From the NCBI GenBank assembly GCA_945871805.1, contig CAMBXE010000006.1:1-54134 (forward strand): a stretch of DNA of 54,134 nucleotides, read 5' to 3'. The DNA comes from Rhizobium sp. Q54. GTDB taxonomy: Bacteria; Pseudomonadota; Alphaproteobacteria; Rickettsiales; UBA1997. The notes below the pieces were generated by a model that had not been told where the DNA came from, did not search any database, and saw only the letters and a program-made list of their open reading frames with translations. The translations under genes were made by a program, and so were the position numbers. Numbering within the stretch: the stretch's first letter is position 1; each line of letters opens with the position of its first letter. Positions 27,934-37,202 of the stretch are shown here, one piece after another.

Positions 27934-29472
27934 ATGACTTCAAAAAATTTCTACATCACTTCGCCGATTTATTATGTTAATGACGTGCCCCACATTGGCC
28001 ACGCTTACACTTCGATTGCATGCGACGTCATAGCTCGATTTAAAAGACTTGAGGGCTTTGATGTGCATTTCTTAACGGGCACTGATGAACATGGGCAGAA
28101 AGTAGAAAAATCCGCGAAAGCACGCGGGAAAAATCCGCAAGAATTCTGCGATGAAGTTTCGCAAAAGTTCCGTGAGCTGGCTTCAACGCTGAATTTATCG
28201 AATGATGATTTTATTCGCACTACCGAAGAGCGGCACAAAAAATGCGCACAAAAATTCTGGGAAATTCTAGAGAAAAATGGCTGGATTTACAAAAGCACTT
28301 ACGAGGGTTGGTACGCTGTGCGCGACGAGGCTTTTTACAATGAAGATGAGTTAGTAAACGGCAAAGCTCCGACCGGCGCAGAGGTCGAATGGCACAAGGA
28401 AGAAAGTTATTTTTTCAAACTTTCTGCTTTTCAGGAAAAATTATTAACACTCTACGAAGCCGCGCCAGACTTCATTCGTCCGCAATCACGTTTTAACGAA
28501 GTTGTCTCATTCGTCAAAGGCGGGCTCAGAGATTTATCAATTTCTCGTACATCTTTTTCTTGGGGCGTCAAAGTTCCAAATGCCGAAGGGCACGTGATGT
28601 ATGTTTGGCTTGATGCGCTCACGAATTATTTATCTGCGCTCGGCTTTCCGAATGAGGATGCCGATCTCTACAAAAATTTTTGGGTGGACGCCGCAGAATC
28701 TCCTCTGCACATGGTTGGCAAAGATATCGTGCGCTTTCACGCCGTTTACTGGCCCGCTTTTTTAATGGCGGCGAATTTAAATATTCCGCATTCAATTTTT
28801 GCGCATGGCTGGTGGACAAATGAGGGTGAAAAAATTTCTAAATCTGTCGGCAACGTAATTGATCCACATAAAGAGTTAGAGTGGCTGAGGTCTTTTGGCT
28901 GTAGCGATGAAACTGCTCTCGATTATTTGCGCTATTTTCTTTTGCGCGAAGTTCCATTCGGCAATGACGGAGACTATTCACGACAAAGCTTTCTCCTGCG
29001 CATTAATGCCGAACTAGCCAACAACATCGGGAACCTTGCGCAGCGCAGTCTTTCGATGATTCACAAAAATTCTGGCGGAGAAATTCTGACCGAAGTTCCG
29101 CACGCAAATAAATATCTCGAAGAATATTTTGTTGCGATAAGAAATTTTTCTTTTGAACGCGCGATCGGCTCAATCATTGAATTTGCGAGCGATGTAAATA
29201 AAAATTTTAACGATGCCGCTCCGTGGAATTTGAAGAAAGAAGAAAAGATTTTCGAAATGAATGAGGTGCTTTATGTCGCCGCAGAATCAATGCGCGTGAT
29301 CGCGATTTTACTTTTGCCTTTTATGCCAAGTAGCGCGGCACGAATTCTTGATTTACTTAATATCGACGAATCTAAAAGAAATTTTACGGCGCTAGACGAG
29401 TATCTGAAAGTCGGTCACAAGATCAGAGAACCGAAGGCGATCTTTCCAAGAATTGGGGAAGTAAAAAAATAA
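27934..29472 (+). CDS. metG: Methionyl-tRNA synthetase
   Basis: From the ATG at 27934 the product is 512 residues. The 20 upstream in-frame codons are rejected because MTSKNFYITSPIYYVN is the normal family start. It has the HIGH signature as HIGHAYTS (about 21-28) and the KMSKS loop as KISKS. It is the short form lacking a C-terminal tRNA-binding domain, as in many Alphaproteobacteria. A hairpin shared with the convergent tRNA-Leu follows. Confidence 0.97.
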   Translation: MTSKNFYITSPIYYVNDVPHIGHAYTSIACDVIARFKRLEGFDVHFLTGTDEHGQKVEKSAKARGKNPQEFCDEVSQKFRELASTLNLSNDDFIRTTEERHKKCAQKFWEILEKNGWIYKSTYEGWYAVRDEAFYNEDELVNGKAPTGAEVEWHKEESYFFKLSAFQEKLLTLYEAAPDFIRPQSRFNEVVSFVKGGLRDLSISRTSFSWGVKVPNAEGHVMYVWLDALTNYLSALGFPNEDADLYKNFWVDAAESPLHMVGKDIVRFHAVYWPAFLMAANLNIPHSIFAHGWWTNEGEKISKSVGNVIDPHKELEWLRSFGCSDETALDYLRYFLLREVPFGNDGDYSRQSFLLRINAELANNIGNLAQRSLSMIHKNSGGEILTEVPHANKYLEEYFVAIRNFSFERAIGSIIEFASDVNKNFNDAAPWNLKKEEKIFEMNEVLYVAAESMRVIAILLLPFMPSSAARILDLLNIDESKRNFTALDEYLKVGHKIREPKAIFPRIGEVKK

Positions 29473-29506
29473 AAAAACTCACAGAAAATAAATTTCTGTG
29501 AGTTTT
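29470..29506 (-). terminator. Hairpin terminator after tRNA-Leu, shared with metG
   Basis: A 12-bp perfect stem (aactcacagaaa/tttctgtgagtt) has a run of A on the left and a short T-run on the right. It can therefore end transcription from the minus strand (tRNA-Leu) and, less strongly, from metG. Confidence 0.85.
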
Positions 29507-29590
29507 GGTGCGGACGGAGGGACTTGAACCCACATGCCGTGAGGCGCTAGATCCTAAGTCTAGTGCGTCTGCCAATTTCGCCACGTCCGC
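29506..29590 (-). tRNA. tRNA-Leu (TAG anticodon)
   Basis: The minus-strand sequence begins gcggacgtggcgaaattggc and ends with encoded CCA. The anticodon stem ctaga/tctag encloses cttagga (TAG), and a long variable arm (cgcctcacggcatg) marks it as class II. Confidence 0.95.
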
Positions 29591-29594
29591 GCAT

Positions 29595-29632
29595 AAAAAA
29601 ACTCTGACTCACCTTTCGGCAAACCAGAGTTT
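29595..29632 (-). terminator. Terminator of the rplU-rpmA operon
   Basis: The stem aactctg/cagagtt with an inner gcc/ggc-like loop ends in a run of T on the minus strand. It lies about 10 bp past the rpmA stop. Confidence 0.8.
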
Positions 29633-29642
29633 CGATATTCGT

Positions 29643-29903
29643 TTAGTTCGCAGGAACTACATCAATAAAGATTCTGTTGTGATGTCCGCTTTTTACAAAC
29701 TTCACAATTCCAGCAATTTTAGCGAAAATTGTGTGATCTTTTCCGATGCCAACATTTTTACCTGGATGCCATTTAGTGCCTCTTTGACGCACAATAATAT
29801 TTCCGGCTATCACAGCTTCTGAGCCATATTTTTTTACACCGAGCCTTCTGCCCGCTGAATCACGACCGTTTCTCGAACTACCGCCGGCTTTCTTCGTTGC
29901 CAT
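29643..29903 (-). CDS. rpmA: 50S ribosomal protein L27
   Basis: The 86-residue protein begins [20 protein letters not shown], the conserved N-terminal tail of L27 that reaches the peptidyl transferase centre. It has no cleavable N-terminal extension of the Firmicute type. It follows rplU after 7 bp, the standard L21-L27 operon. Confidence 0.97.
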   Translation of the reverse strand: MATKKAGGSSRNGRDSAGRRLGVKKYGSEAVIAGNIIVRQRGTKWHPGKNVGIGKDHTIFAKIAGIVKFVKSGHHNRIFIDVVPAN

Positions 29904-29910
29904 TGTTTAC

Positions 29911-30225
29911 CTACGCTTTGATTGAAAGAATTTTCAACAGAGTTTGCTGTTGACGATGTCCGCGTTTTCTGCGCGAATTTTGCCTTCTTCTTTTTTTGAA
30001 GATGATCACCTTGTCGTTTTTAAAAGTTTTTACGATTTCAGCTTCAACTTGCGCACCCTGAACTAGAGGGCCTCCGAAGCTGATTTCGCCTTGATCGTTT
30101 TTAACTAACAAAACTTTTTCCAGGGTTATTTTCGCACCGGCATCGCCGATTAATTTTTCGACAATAATTTTTTCGTTGGGCGAAACGCGGTACTGCTTTC
30201 CGCCGGTTTCAATAATTGCAAACAT
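29911..30225 (-). CDS. rplU: 50S ribosomal protein L21
   Basis: The 104-residue protein begins MFAIIETGGKQYRV and contains the family KRRRQNSRRKRGHRQ stretch that binds 23S rRNA. It is the first gene of the rplU-rpmA operon. Its promoter must lie in the 108-bp gap shared with divergent ccoG; no clear -35/-10 pair was singled out. Confidence 0.97.
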   Translation of the reverse strand: MFAIIETGGKQYRVSPNEKIIVEKLIGDAGAKITLEKVLLVKNDQGEISFGGPLVQGAQVEAEIVKTFKNDKVIIFKKRRRQNSRRKRGHRQQQTLLKILSIKA

Positions 30226-30333
30226 GGGATCTTTAAAACTTGATTAACTGTAAGGATGTGATGGATCATCGCCAAAAATGGGCGCGCAACCTATTGGCGA
30301 CTATCTGTTTGTCAACTTTTTAGAAAGTAACTA

Positions 30334-31701
30334 ATGTTAGGAGAATATTTCGCAGCTAGAAAAAGACTTTACCCCCAAAGCGTAAAGGGCCGATTCCGTA
30401 AGCTAAAATGGATTTTAAATACAATATTTCTTAGCGTTTATTTGCTAAGTCCCGCCATTCGTTTTGATCGAGGCGTCAGCGCGCCGAATCAAGCAATCCT
30501 AATCGACCTGCCTGGCAGCAAAGCATATTTTTTTTGGATCGAAATTTGGCCGCAGGAAGTTTATTACCTAGCTGGAATTTTGCTGATTGCCGCGATAACA
30601 CTCTTCTTTGTCACTTCGCTTTTCGGTAGAATTTGGTGTGGCTACGCATGCTTTCAAACGGTTTGGACCGACATCTTTATTGCGCTCGAAAAATTATTTC
30701 AGGGCGACCGCAACGCTCGCATCATTCTCGATCGTAAAAATAATTTCAAAAAATTTTGGCGCAAAGCGGCAACCCATTTTAGTTGGATTATTGTCTCCCT
30801 CATTACCGGTTACGGCTTCGTTTGCTATTTTAATGATGCGATCTCTTTGCACAAAAATCTTACAATAAATATCTGGGGCTGGATCCTTGGTATTGCTGGC
30901 TCAACCTACATTATGGCCGGCTTTGCGCGCGAACAAGTTTGCACTTACATGTGTCCTTATTCACGTTTTCAATCAGCGATGTTTGACAAAAATACGTTGA
31001 TTATTTCTTACGACCAAAAACGTGGCGAACCGCGCGGGAAATGGGATGGTGATGTAGCAAAAACCCAGGGACATTGCATCGATTGCAAACAATGTGTTGT
31101 CGTCTGCCCTACTGGAATTGATATCCGCAATGGTTTACAAATGGAATGTATCGCCTGCGGACTCTGCATCGACGCCTGCGATAATGTGATGGAAAAAATT
31201 GGCCTGCCCAAAGGTTTAATTCGCTACGATACCATGGCGCATATGCTTGATCCCAAGCCAGAGAAAAAATTCAAAATCCTCAAGCCACGCAGTTTCTACT
31301 ATGCAGCGATTTTAACTTTAATTTGCGGAGTAATGATCCGCAGTTTGCTCTATAAACCAACCCTGGAAATCAGCGCCATTCCTGATCGTAACCCAATTTT
31401 CGTTCGTCTTTCTGACGGCTCGATTCGCAACGGCTATTCGATCAAAATTGCCAACAAAACTCACGAGAAAAAAACTTTTGTGCTTAAAATTTTACAGCCG
31501 CCTGAGGCATCAGCGAAGGTGGTGAATGCCGATCTGAGCAATCTTGCCGTTGATTCTGGCGAGGTCGGAAATTTCAAGGTTTTTGTAACTCTGCCGCAAG
31601 ATTTTTTAGCTCTAAATGAAGAAGGGCGAGGCTTAATAGAATTTACAATTGCCGACGACGAAGAAGAGAAAAAAATTCAGGCAGTGTTCATTTCGAAGTG
31701 A
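30334..31701 (+). CDS. ccoG: Cytochrome cbb3 oxidase accessory protein CcoG (RdxA/FixG)
   Basis: The 455-residue membrane iron-sulfur protein has N-terminal membrane segments, two [4Fe-4S] motifs (CIDCKQCVVVCP and CIACGLCIDACD, about residues 250-290), another membrane helix and an Ig-like C-terminal domain. CcoG reduces copper for insertion into cbb3-type cytochrome c oxidase. The oxidase genes (ccoNOP) are not in the window, so the protein may serve another heme-copper oxidase or its partners lie elsewhere. Confidence 0.93.
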   Translation: MLGEYFAARKRLYPQSVKGRFRKLKWILNTIFLSVYLLSPAIRFDRGVSAPNQAILIDLPGSKAYFFWIEIWPQEVYYLAGILLIAAITLFFVTSLFGRIWCGYACFQTVWTDIFIALEKLFQGDRNARIILDRKNNFKKFWRKAATHFSWIIVSLITGYGFVCYFNDAISLHKNLTINIWGWILGIAGSTYIMAGFAREQVCTYMCPYSRFQSAMFDKNTLIISYDQKRGEPRGKWDGDVAKTQGHCIDCKQCVVVCPTGIDIRNGLQMECIACGLCIDACDNVMEKIGLPKGLIRYDTMAHMLDPKPEKKFKILKPRSFYYAAILTLICGVMIRSLLYKPTLEISAIPDRNPIFVRLSDGSIRNGYSIKIANKTHEKKTFVLKILQPPEASAKVVNADLSNLAVDSGEVGNFKVFVTLPQDFLALNEEGRGLIEFTIADDEEEKKIQAVFISK

Positions 31702-31800
31702 TTTAGCCCTTGCTCTGCGTCGCCACCCCTCTCCGTCAGTTATAAATGCTGCGCTTCTGGTGCGGTGTTCGATGGACTCTGGCATTAGCCGGGAGGGTGG

Positions 31801-32208
31801 TTATTTAATCCACTTTCCACCTATTTTTTTGTAAAAATTTACTGGCTTAACTTTTGCTGAATTATTTCCTTCTTCAAAAAAATAAAAAACGCGCGAGAAC
31901 TTAGAAACAAAGCTCTCAGATGGCTCGTCCAGAAAGACCAAATAATCCGCCGAGTTCAAATTTTCTTCTTTATTGCTGAGTAAAATAGGCTGTCTTTTTA
32001 ACTCAAATTCCTTGTCGAAAATCGTCGCGTGCGGAATGAATTTATTGCGACCGTAATTCCACAAGGCCCCGTCAATTTCATTAATCTGCGCTTGTTCGTG
32101 ACAAAAAATTAGTACCTTTTTCTTTTCGCTCAAAATCTTGAGCAGCAAAGGTGCAAGAGATTTGGCGATGGTTTCGTCAACCTGATAAAAATTTATTTCT
32201 GGCTTCAT
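31801..32208 (-). CDS. holC: DNA polymerase III chi subunit
   Basis: The 135-residue protein fits HolC: INFYQV start, KKVLIFCHEQAQINEIDGALW (the conserved single-strand-binding-protein contact region) and PHATIF. Chi links the clamp loader to SSB during replication. Its ATG overlaps the rppH stop by 4 bp, so the two genes are coupled. Confidence 0.88.
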   Translation of the reverse strand: MKPEINFYQVDETIAKSLAPLLLKILSEKKKVLIFCHEQAQINEIDGALWNYGRNKFIPHATIFDKEFELKRQPILLSNKEENLNSADYLVFLDEPSESFVSKFSRVFYFFEEGNNSAKVKPVNFYKKIGGKWIK

Positions 32209-32699
32209 AAAAAATCTGAAAATTCTTTGAGGACATCGCGATAAAGACCGCGCTTAAAGCCTACAATGGCCCCGATTAGCTGATCTTTTTCAATCCATTT
32301 CCAATCGGAAAATTCTGGGGTTTCGCCGCGAATATTAATAAGCGATTCGTCGCCGGTAAATTGCGCTAGATACCATCTTTGTTTCTGTCCTAAATATTTC
32401 CCGCCCCAAAATTTCTTCTGCAAATTGTAAGGTAAATTGTAGTAAAAATGACCGGAACTTTTTTGAATAACTTTGACCGCAGAGCTAACTATTCCCGTCT
32501 CTTCATGAAGCTCACGAAACATCGCAACATCTTCTTCCTCGCCAGGATCAGCGCCACCTTGCGGCATTTGCCAAGCGTCAGAATTATTGTCGATTCTTTT
32601 GCCGACAAAAATCTTCTTTTCATGATTGATTAACATGATGCCGACACCGCTTCGGTAGAGGTAATCTGGCTTAATTTGACTTGGCTGGATTGATTGCAT
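32205..32699 (-). CDS. rppH: RNA pyrophosphohydrolase (Nudix)
   Basis: The frame opens at 32777, but the ATG at 32699 gives the usual RppH start before YRSGVGIMLIN; the product is 164 residues. The Nudix box is GGADPGEEEDVAMFRELHEE (about 43-62). The C-terminal YKRGLYRDV-like segment of RppH is also present. RppH removes pyrophosphate from 5' triphosphate mRNA and starts decay. It is coupled with holC and diverges from thrC. Confidence 0.93.
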   Translation of the reverse strand: MQSIQPSQIKPDYLYRSGVGIMLINHEKKIFVGKRIDNNSDAWQMPQGGADPGEEEDVAMFRELHEETGIVSSAVKVIQKSSGHFYYNLPYNLQKKFWGGKYLGQKQRWYLAQFTGDESLINIRGETPEFSDWKWIEKDQLIGAIVGFKRGLYRDVLKEFSDFL

Positions 32700-32776
32700 A
32701 AAAATTTTTCTAATTTCCTGGGCAAGATCCCTTTGGCAAATTCCAAAACAAATTCCCTTCGGCAAAATTTTAAACA

Positions 32777-34180
32777 ATGAAATTCATTTCGACCCGACTT
32801 GCTGCGCCGACCCTTTCATTTGAAGATGCTGTATTTCAAGGATTAGCCAGCGATGGCGGCCTCTACGTTCCAGATTTTCTTCCCCAATTTGACGAAAAGA
32901 AAATTTCTGAATTCAAAAAGCTCAGCTACGAAGAATTATTTTTTGAAGTAACTCGCTATTTTGTTGAGGGCGAAATCGATGCGGAAAGTTACAAAAAAAT
33001 TATCAAAAAATCTTACGAAAATTTTTCTCATCAAGCCATCGCTCCTCTTAAACAATTATCTCGCAATAATTTTCTTCTCGAACTTTTTCACGGCCCAACT
33101 CTCGCCTTCAAAGATTTTGCGCTGCAATTTTTGGGAAATTTACTCGATCACTTTTTAAGCAAGAGATCTGAAGAAATTATAATTATTGGCGCTACTTCTG
33201 GAGATACCGGATCCGCCGCGATTCAAGGCTGTAAAGACTGCAAGAATGTTAAAATTTTTATTCTTCATCCCCATGAAAAGGTTTCTGCCGTACAAAGAAG
33301 GCAGATGACCACCATTTCCGCAGACAATATTTTCAATCTCGCAGTCGAGGGAAATTTCGACGATTGCCAAGCGCTCGTTAAAAAAATGTTCGCCAAACAA
33401 AGTTTCCTGAATGGTAAAAAAATGATTGCGGTAAACTCGATTAATTTCGCCCGAATCATGGCGCAAATTGTTTATTATTTTTATGCCGGACTCAGACTCG
33501 GCGCCGACAAAACCCCAATTTCATTTTCGGTTCCGAGTGGAAATTTTGGTGATATTTATGCGGGATCTTTGGCCAAAAGAATGGGGCTGAAAATAAATAA
33601 ACTCATCATCGCCACCAACTCAAATGACATCCTCGCTCGCTTCCTTGCTCACAATAATTATCGCAAAGATAAAATGATCGAAACCATCTCTCCGAGCATG
33701 AATATCCAGGTCTCAAGCAATTTCGAGCGACTTCTTTTTGACGCGCATAAAACCCAAAGATCGGAAGAAAAATTACCAGAATTAATGAGTGAATTTGAGC
33801 GCACAGGATTTTTAAAAACCTCCGACGAAGTTCGGAAAATAATTCAAAAAGACTTCGAAGCATTTTCTTGCGACGATGAGGTCACCAAAAAAACAATCGC
33901 AGAAATTTTTGAAAAAACCGGTGAAACCCTTGATCCACACAGCGCTATCGGTGTTTATGCCGCTTGCAAATTTCTTGAGAGCAAAAATTACAACGGTGAA
34001 TTTGTGGTAAGTCTAGCCACCGCTCATCCCGCGAAATTTCCCGAAGCGGTAATCGATGCCGGAGTTCCTAAGCCAGCCCTACCAGAATTCTTGAAGGATT
34101 TAATGAAGCTCAAAGAAAAGTTTTCTGTGCTCAAAAACAGCCTTGAAGAAGTAAAACAATTTATCGCGGAGAGGGCTTGA
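32777..34180 (+). CDS. thrC: Threonine synthase
   Basis: The 467-residue PLP enzyme converts O-phosphohomoserine to threonine. It has the family start MKFISTRLAAPTLSFEDA, the PLP lysine in GPTLAFKDFA (about residue 111) and the phosphate-binding SGNFGDIYAG. Full length suggests function. Threonine synthesis is absent from the strictly intracellular Rickettsia, so this argues for a less reduced organism. lptF overlaps its stop. Confidence 0.95.
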   Translation: MKFISTRLAAPTLSFEDAVFQGLASDGGLYVPDFLPQFDEKKISEFKKLSYEELFFEVTRYFVEGEIDAESYKKIIKKSYENFSHQAIAPLKQLSRNNFLLELFHGPTLAFKDFALQFLGNLLDHFLSKRSEEIIIIGATSGDTGSAAIQGCKDCKNVKIFILHPHEKVSAVQRRQMTTISADNIFNLAVEGNFDDCQALVKKMFAKQSFLNGKKMIAVNSINFARIMAQIVYYFYAGLRLGADKTPISFSVPSGNFGDIYAGSLAKRMGLKINKLIIATNSNDILARFLAHNNYRKDKMIETISPSMNIQVSSNFERLLFDAHKTQRSEEKLPELMSEFERTGFLKTSDEVRKIIQKDFEAFSCDDEVTKKTIAEIFEKTGETLDPHSAIGVYAACKFLESKNYNGEFVVSLATAHPAKFPEAVIDAGVPKPALPEFLKDLMKLKEKFSVLKNSLEEVKQFIAERA

Positions 34181-35250
34181 AACTTTACGCCCGCTACCTC
34201 TTCCAAAAAACAGCTTTTGCCTTCGTGGCCATTATTAGCGTATTGATTTTATTGATCTGGTTTAGTCGCGCGATTGGCTTCGTAAAATATGTTACCGAAA
34301 ATGGCGTATCGCTGAGTCAATTTTTTTATCTATTCATTTTGATTCTGCCTTGGCTGCTAATCTTCATTGCGCCTATTTCACTCTTTGCTGCGATCCTGCT
34401 TATTTTCAATCGGATGCTCACTAACAATGAGATCACTATTTTTAAAAATTCTGGCCTCACCAAATTACAAATTTGTTATCCGGTAATTTTACTCGCGACG
34501 ATCATTTCGCTTTTTTGCTTCATCGTTTCTTTTTACTTAATGCCCTATGCGAACAAGGAACTCAGGCTTTCGCGCGTTAATATTGAAAATAATTACGCCA
34601 ACCTTTCCTTTAATCCGCAGACTTTTGAAACCTTAAAAGATCTTACAATTTACGCTCGTGGTCGAGATAAAAATAATCAGCTACTCGGCATTTTGCTGCA
34701 CGACAAAAGAAATTCTCAATATTCATCCACGATTACTGCCCAATCTGGCCGCATTTCTATCGAAGATAAATCGGCGCTGCTTTACATGGAAAACGGCACG
34801 GTACAGAGATTTAATTACCAAGATAAAAAAACCGAGATTCTTAACTTCGATGACTACGTTTTTAATTTAACTGAAAATCAAAAGAGCGACGTGGTTTTGC
34901 GCTGGAAGGCTAGCGAGCTTTACATGCATGAGCTTTTTAATCCGAGCAAAGATATTCAAGAATCTGAGCTCGCGAAATATCGGGTTGAAATAAATCAGCG
35001 CTTCACTTACCCGCTACTTCCAATCGCTTTCACCTTTATCGCTGCGGCCTTTGTGCTACGCGGACAATTCAATCGCTACGGTAATTTGCGCAACACGGTT
35101 ACAGCGATTATAGCGTCGGTAATTTTTCTTGGACTCACTATCGCGAGCTACACTTTAATCGAATTCTCACCAAATTTTGCGCCCCTGCCTTACTTAAATT
35201 TTCTCCTATTTTTAGTGCTTAGTTTGAAGCTGTTAGAATCGACCAAATGA
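34177..35250 (+). CDS. lptF: LPS export permease LptF
   Basis: The 357-residue protein has six membrane segments in two sets of three around a periplasmic beta-jellyroll (about residues 120-270), as in LptF/YjgP. It starts with TTG at 34177, overlapping the thrC stop (TTGA), which indicates coupling. LptF and LptG form the transmembrane part of the ABC transporter that extracts LPS from the inner membrane. lptG overlaps its stop by 4 bp. Confidence 0.92.
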   Translation: MKLYARYLFQKTAFAFVAIISVLILLIWFSRAIGFVKYVTENGVSLSQFFYLFILILPWLLIFIAPISLFAAILLIFNRMLTNNEITIFKNSGLTKLQICYPVILLATIISLFCFIVSFYLMPYANKELRLSRVNIENNYANLSFNPQTFETLKDLTIYARGRDKNNQLLGILLHDKRNSQYSSTITAQSGRISIEDKSALLYMENGTVQRFNYQDKKTEILNFDDYVFNLTENQKSDVVLRWKASELYMHELFNPSKDIQESELAKYRVEINQRFTYPLLPIAFTFIAAAFVLRGQFNRYGNLRNTVTAIIASVIFLGLTIASYTLIEFSPNFAPLPYLNFLLFLVLSLKLLESTK

Positions 35251-36350
35251 AGAAAATTAATTACTACCTCGCCAAAAATTTTCTGACCAGATTTCTGCAA
35301 GTTTCTTGCGGATTTTCGCTGATAATTTTTTTCATTAATTTCATGGAAAGGATGAACAAAATGAGCGAAAGCGAGAGCCCTCTCCACATCAACGTCTTGC
35401 TCGCCTTTTTGCAAATTCCAGACTTTCTGAATGACGTCGTATCCTCGCTAGTATTGGTCGCAACCATCATCACATTTTTTACACTTTCATCACGCAGCGA
35501 GATTACCATCATTCGCATCAGCGGATTTTCTTTGTGGCAAATTGTCAGGCCAATAGCTGTTTCCGCCACAATTCTTGGTATTTTTTGGATTACGATTTTT
35601 GACTTAATTTCAATAAAGATGGCCAAGCAATTTCATAGTCTTGAAAGCAAATATGTCCGCAACGAAATGCGCGAAGTAATGGTGCCGCAAGGAGGGGTGT
35701 GGCTCAAGCAAAATAACCTGGAAAAGCCTGGAGAAGAATTGGTTATTCTAACTAAAAAAATTTATCAGAATGATCTAGAATTTGACGACGTAACAATTTG
35801 GTTCTTCAACAAACAAGGCGAGTTCTACAAAAAAATTGATACCGAAAAAATGTTTCTAAAAAAAGGTTTTTGGTTGTTAGGTGCGCCAATTATCAACGAC
35901 GAGACCGCTCTAAATAAAAATCTTAACGACATCTCAATTCCAACTGATTTAGAGGCGAATTTCGTAATCCAAAAAGTCGTAAATAATTTTCAGAACGTAA
36001 AAATATTTTCACTTTTTGAATTACCAAAGCTGATACGAGACCTTGCCTCGTCAGGCTTTTCGCCAACAAAATTCGTAATTTATTTTCATTCGCTACTAAC
36101 GAAGCCCATACTCTTTGCGGCAATGAGCTTAATCGCCTGCTACTTTAGCCTTAATCATATTCGCAATCAGAACGCGATTTTTTTGATTCTTTGCGGAATA
36201 ATTCTTGGCTTAGTTCTCTACATCGCTTCGAGCATTATCAACGCTCTGGGCGCTTCTGGATTAATCCCAATTTTCGCCGCAACTTGGCTAATTGCTTTCA
36301 TCTGTCTTGCGATTGGAACATTACTAATTTACCAAAAAGAAAGTTTCTGA
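35247..36350 (+). CDS. lptG: LPS export permease LptG
   Basis: The 367-residue protein has the same six-helix plus jellyroll plan as LptF, and ends in a cluster of helices (IFLILCGIILGLVLYI). It follows lptF with an ATGA overlap. Together they imply that the cell has LPS or LOS in the outer membrane, consistent with the WaaE-like glycosyltransferase at 24803. Confidence 0.92.
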   Translation: MKKINYYLAKNFLTRFLQVSCGFSLIIFFINFMERMNKMSESESPLHINVLLAFLQIPDFLNDVVSSLVLVATIITFFTLSSRSEITIIRISGFSLWQIVRPIAVSATILGIFWITIFDLISIKMAKQFHSLESKYVRNEMREVMVPQGGVWLKQNNLEKPGEELVILTKKIYQNDLEFDDVTIWFFNKQGEFYKKIDTEKMFLKKGFWLLGAPIINDETALNKNLNDISIPTDLEANFVIQKVVNNFQNVKIFSLFELPKLIRDLASSGFSPTKFVIYFHSLLTKPILFAAMSLIACYFSLNHIRNQNAIFLILCGIILGLVLYIASSIINALGASGLIPIFAATWLIAFICLAIGTLLIYQKESF

Positions 36351-36414
36351 GCTTGAATTTTTCTTTAGCAAAACAACTCTTGGCTCCGTCCACTAATCAA
36401 CATTTCAAAAAAAC

Positions 36415-37044
36415 ATGAAAAATAAAATTCTTCTCGCCGCATCAATTGTTGCCTTAATTTTTTCTTCTGCTTGCGCAAAGAAAGACGACAAAAACATTAA
36501 AGCAAATAGTGGAGATTTAAAAGATTTGCCAGCTTGGGTTCTTGATCCATCTGTGCCAAATGGTGTTGCTGGTGTGGGCATTGCCAGCCCTTCAAAAGGT
36601 GGAATTAAATTCCAAATTCCTAAAGCCGAACTCGATGCCAAAGCGAATATTGCAGCGACAATTCAGTCAGAAATTTCTCGAATCACGAAAGGTTCAATGC
36701 GTTCAGGTAGTGTAAATGGTGCTGACGATGTTGAAGAATTCTTCGCGCAAGCAACTAAAGAAGTGGTAAAAAACCTTCCCCTTTCTGGTGTGAAAAGAAT
36801 CAATATTTTCAAATCTGAAGACGGCACTCTTTATGTTCACATGCTTCTCAGCAATGAGGATTACGGTAAGTTTCTGGCCGACAGCCAAAAATCTTTTTCT
36901 GCGCAATTAGCTAAATCGAACTTAGCTCGCGAGAACATTGCTAAAGCCGGGGAAGCTTCAAAAGAACTTTTTTCTGAACTTGAAAAAGAAAGAGAAACAA
37001 AAGGAGAAGCCAAAGTTGGAGCCAACGAAAAAGTTGCTCAATAA
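36415..37044 (+). CDS. LPP20-family lipoprotein
   Basis: The 209-residue product has a lipoprotein signal with Cys at residue 20 (IFSSAC). The mature part contains the LPP20 pattern: LPAWVLDPS...GVAGVGIA, then AELDAKANIAATIQSEIS, and a C-terminal VKRINIFKSEDGTLYVHMLL strand region. LPP20 proteins are outer-membrane lipoproteins of unclear role, first described in Helicobacter. It is the first of three adjacent lipoprotein genes; the next start codon overlaps its stop by one base. Confidence 0.78.
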   Translation: MKNKILLAASIVALIFSSACAKKDDKNIKANSGDLKDLPAWVLDPSVPNGVAGVGIASPSKGGIKFQIPKAELDAKANIAATIQSEISRITKGSMRSGSVNGADDVEEFFAQATKEVVKNLPLSGVKRINIFKSEDGTLYVHMLLSNEDYGKFLADSQKSFSAQLAKSNLARENIAKAGEASKELFSELEKERETKGEAKVGANEKVAQ

Positions 37045-37202
37045 TGAAAAAATTAATCCTATTTCTTGCCCTTGTCTCACTCGCCGCTTGTAGTAATTGG
37101 GCGAGTGAAGAGGCGAAGGTCGGCGCTAAGGCTGGCGCCGCTTCGAGTCGCATCAATTCTAGTGATAGCAACAGCAGAGGCGCCCTTGAAGAACTCGATT
37201 AG
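37044..37202 (+). CDS. Very small lipoprotein (52 residues)
   Basis: The ATG at 37044 shares its A with the TAA of the gene before. The product begins MKKLILFLALVSLAACSN with a clear lipobox (LAAC, Cys 16) and has a short Ala/Ser-rich mature part ending EELD. No family is recognised. Its end overlaps the probable start of the third lipoprotein gene (TTG at 37186). Confidence 0.65.
   Translation: MKKLILFLALVSLAACSNWASEEAKVGAKAGAASSRINSSDSNSRGALEELD

Noticed and set aside
29505-29822. 105-residue open frame antisense to tRNA-Leu and rpmA
   Set aside because: It is a tRNA antisense artefact covering a certain ribosomal protein gene.
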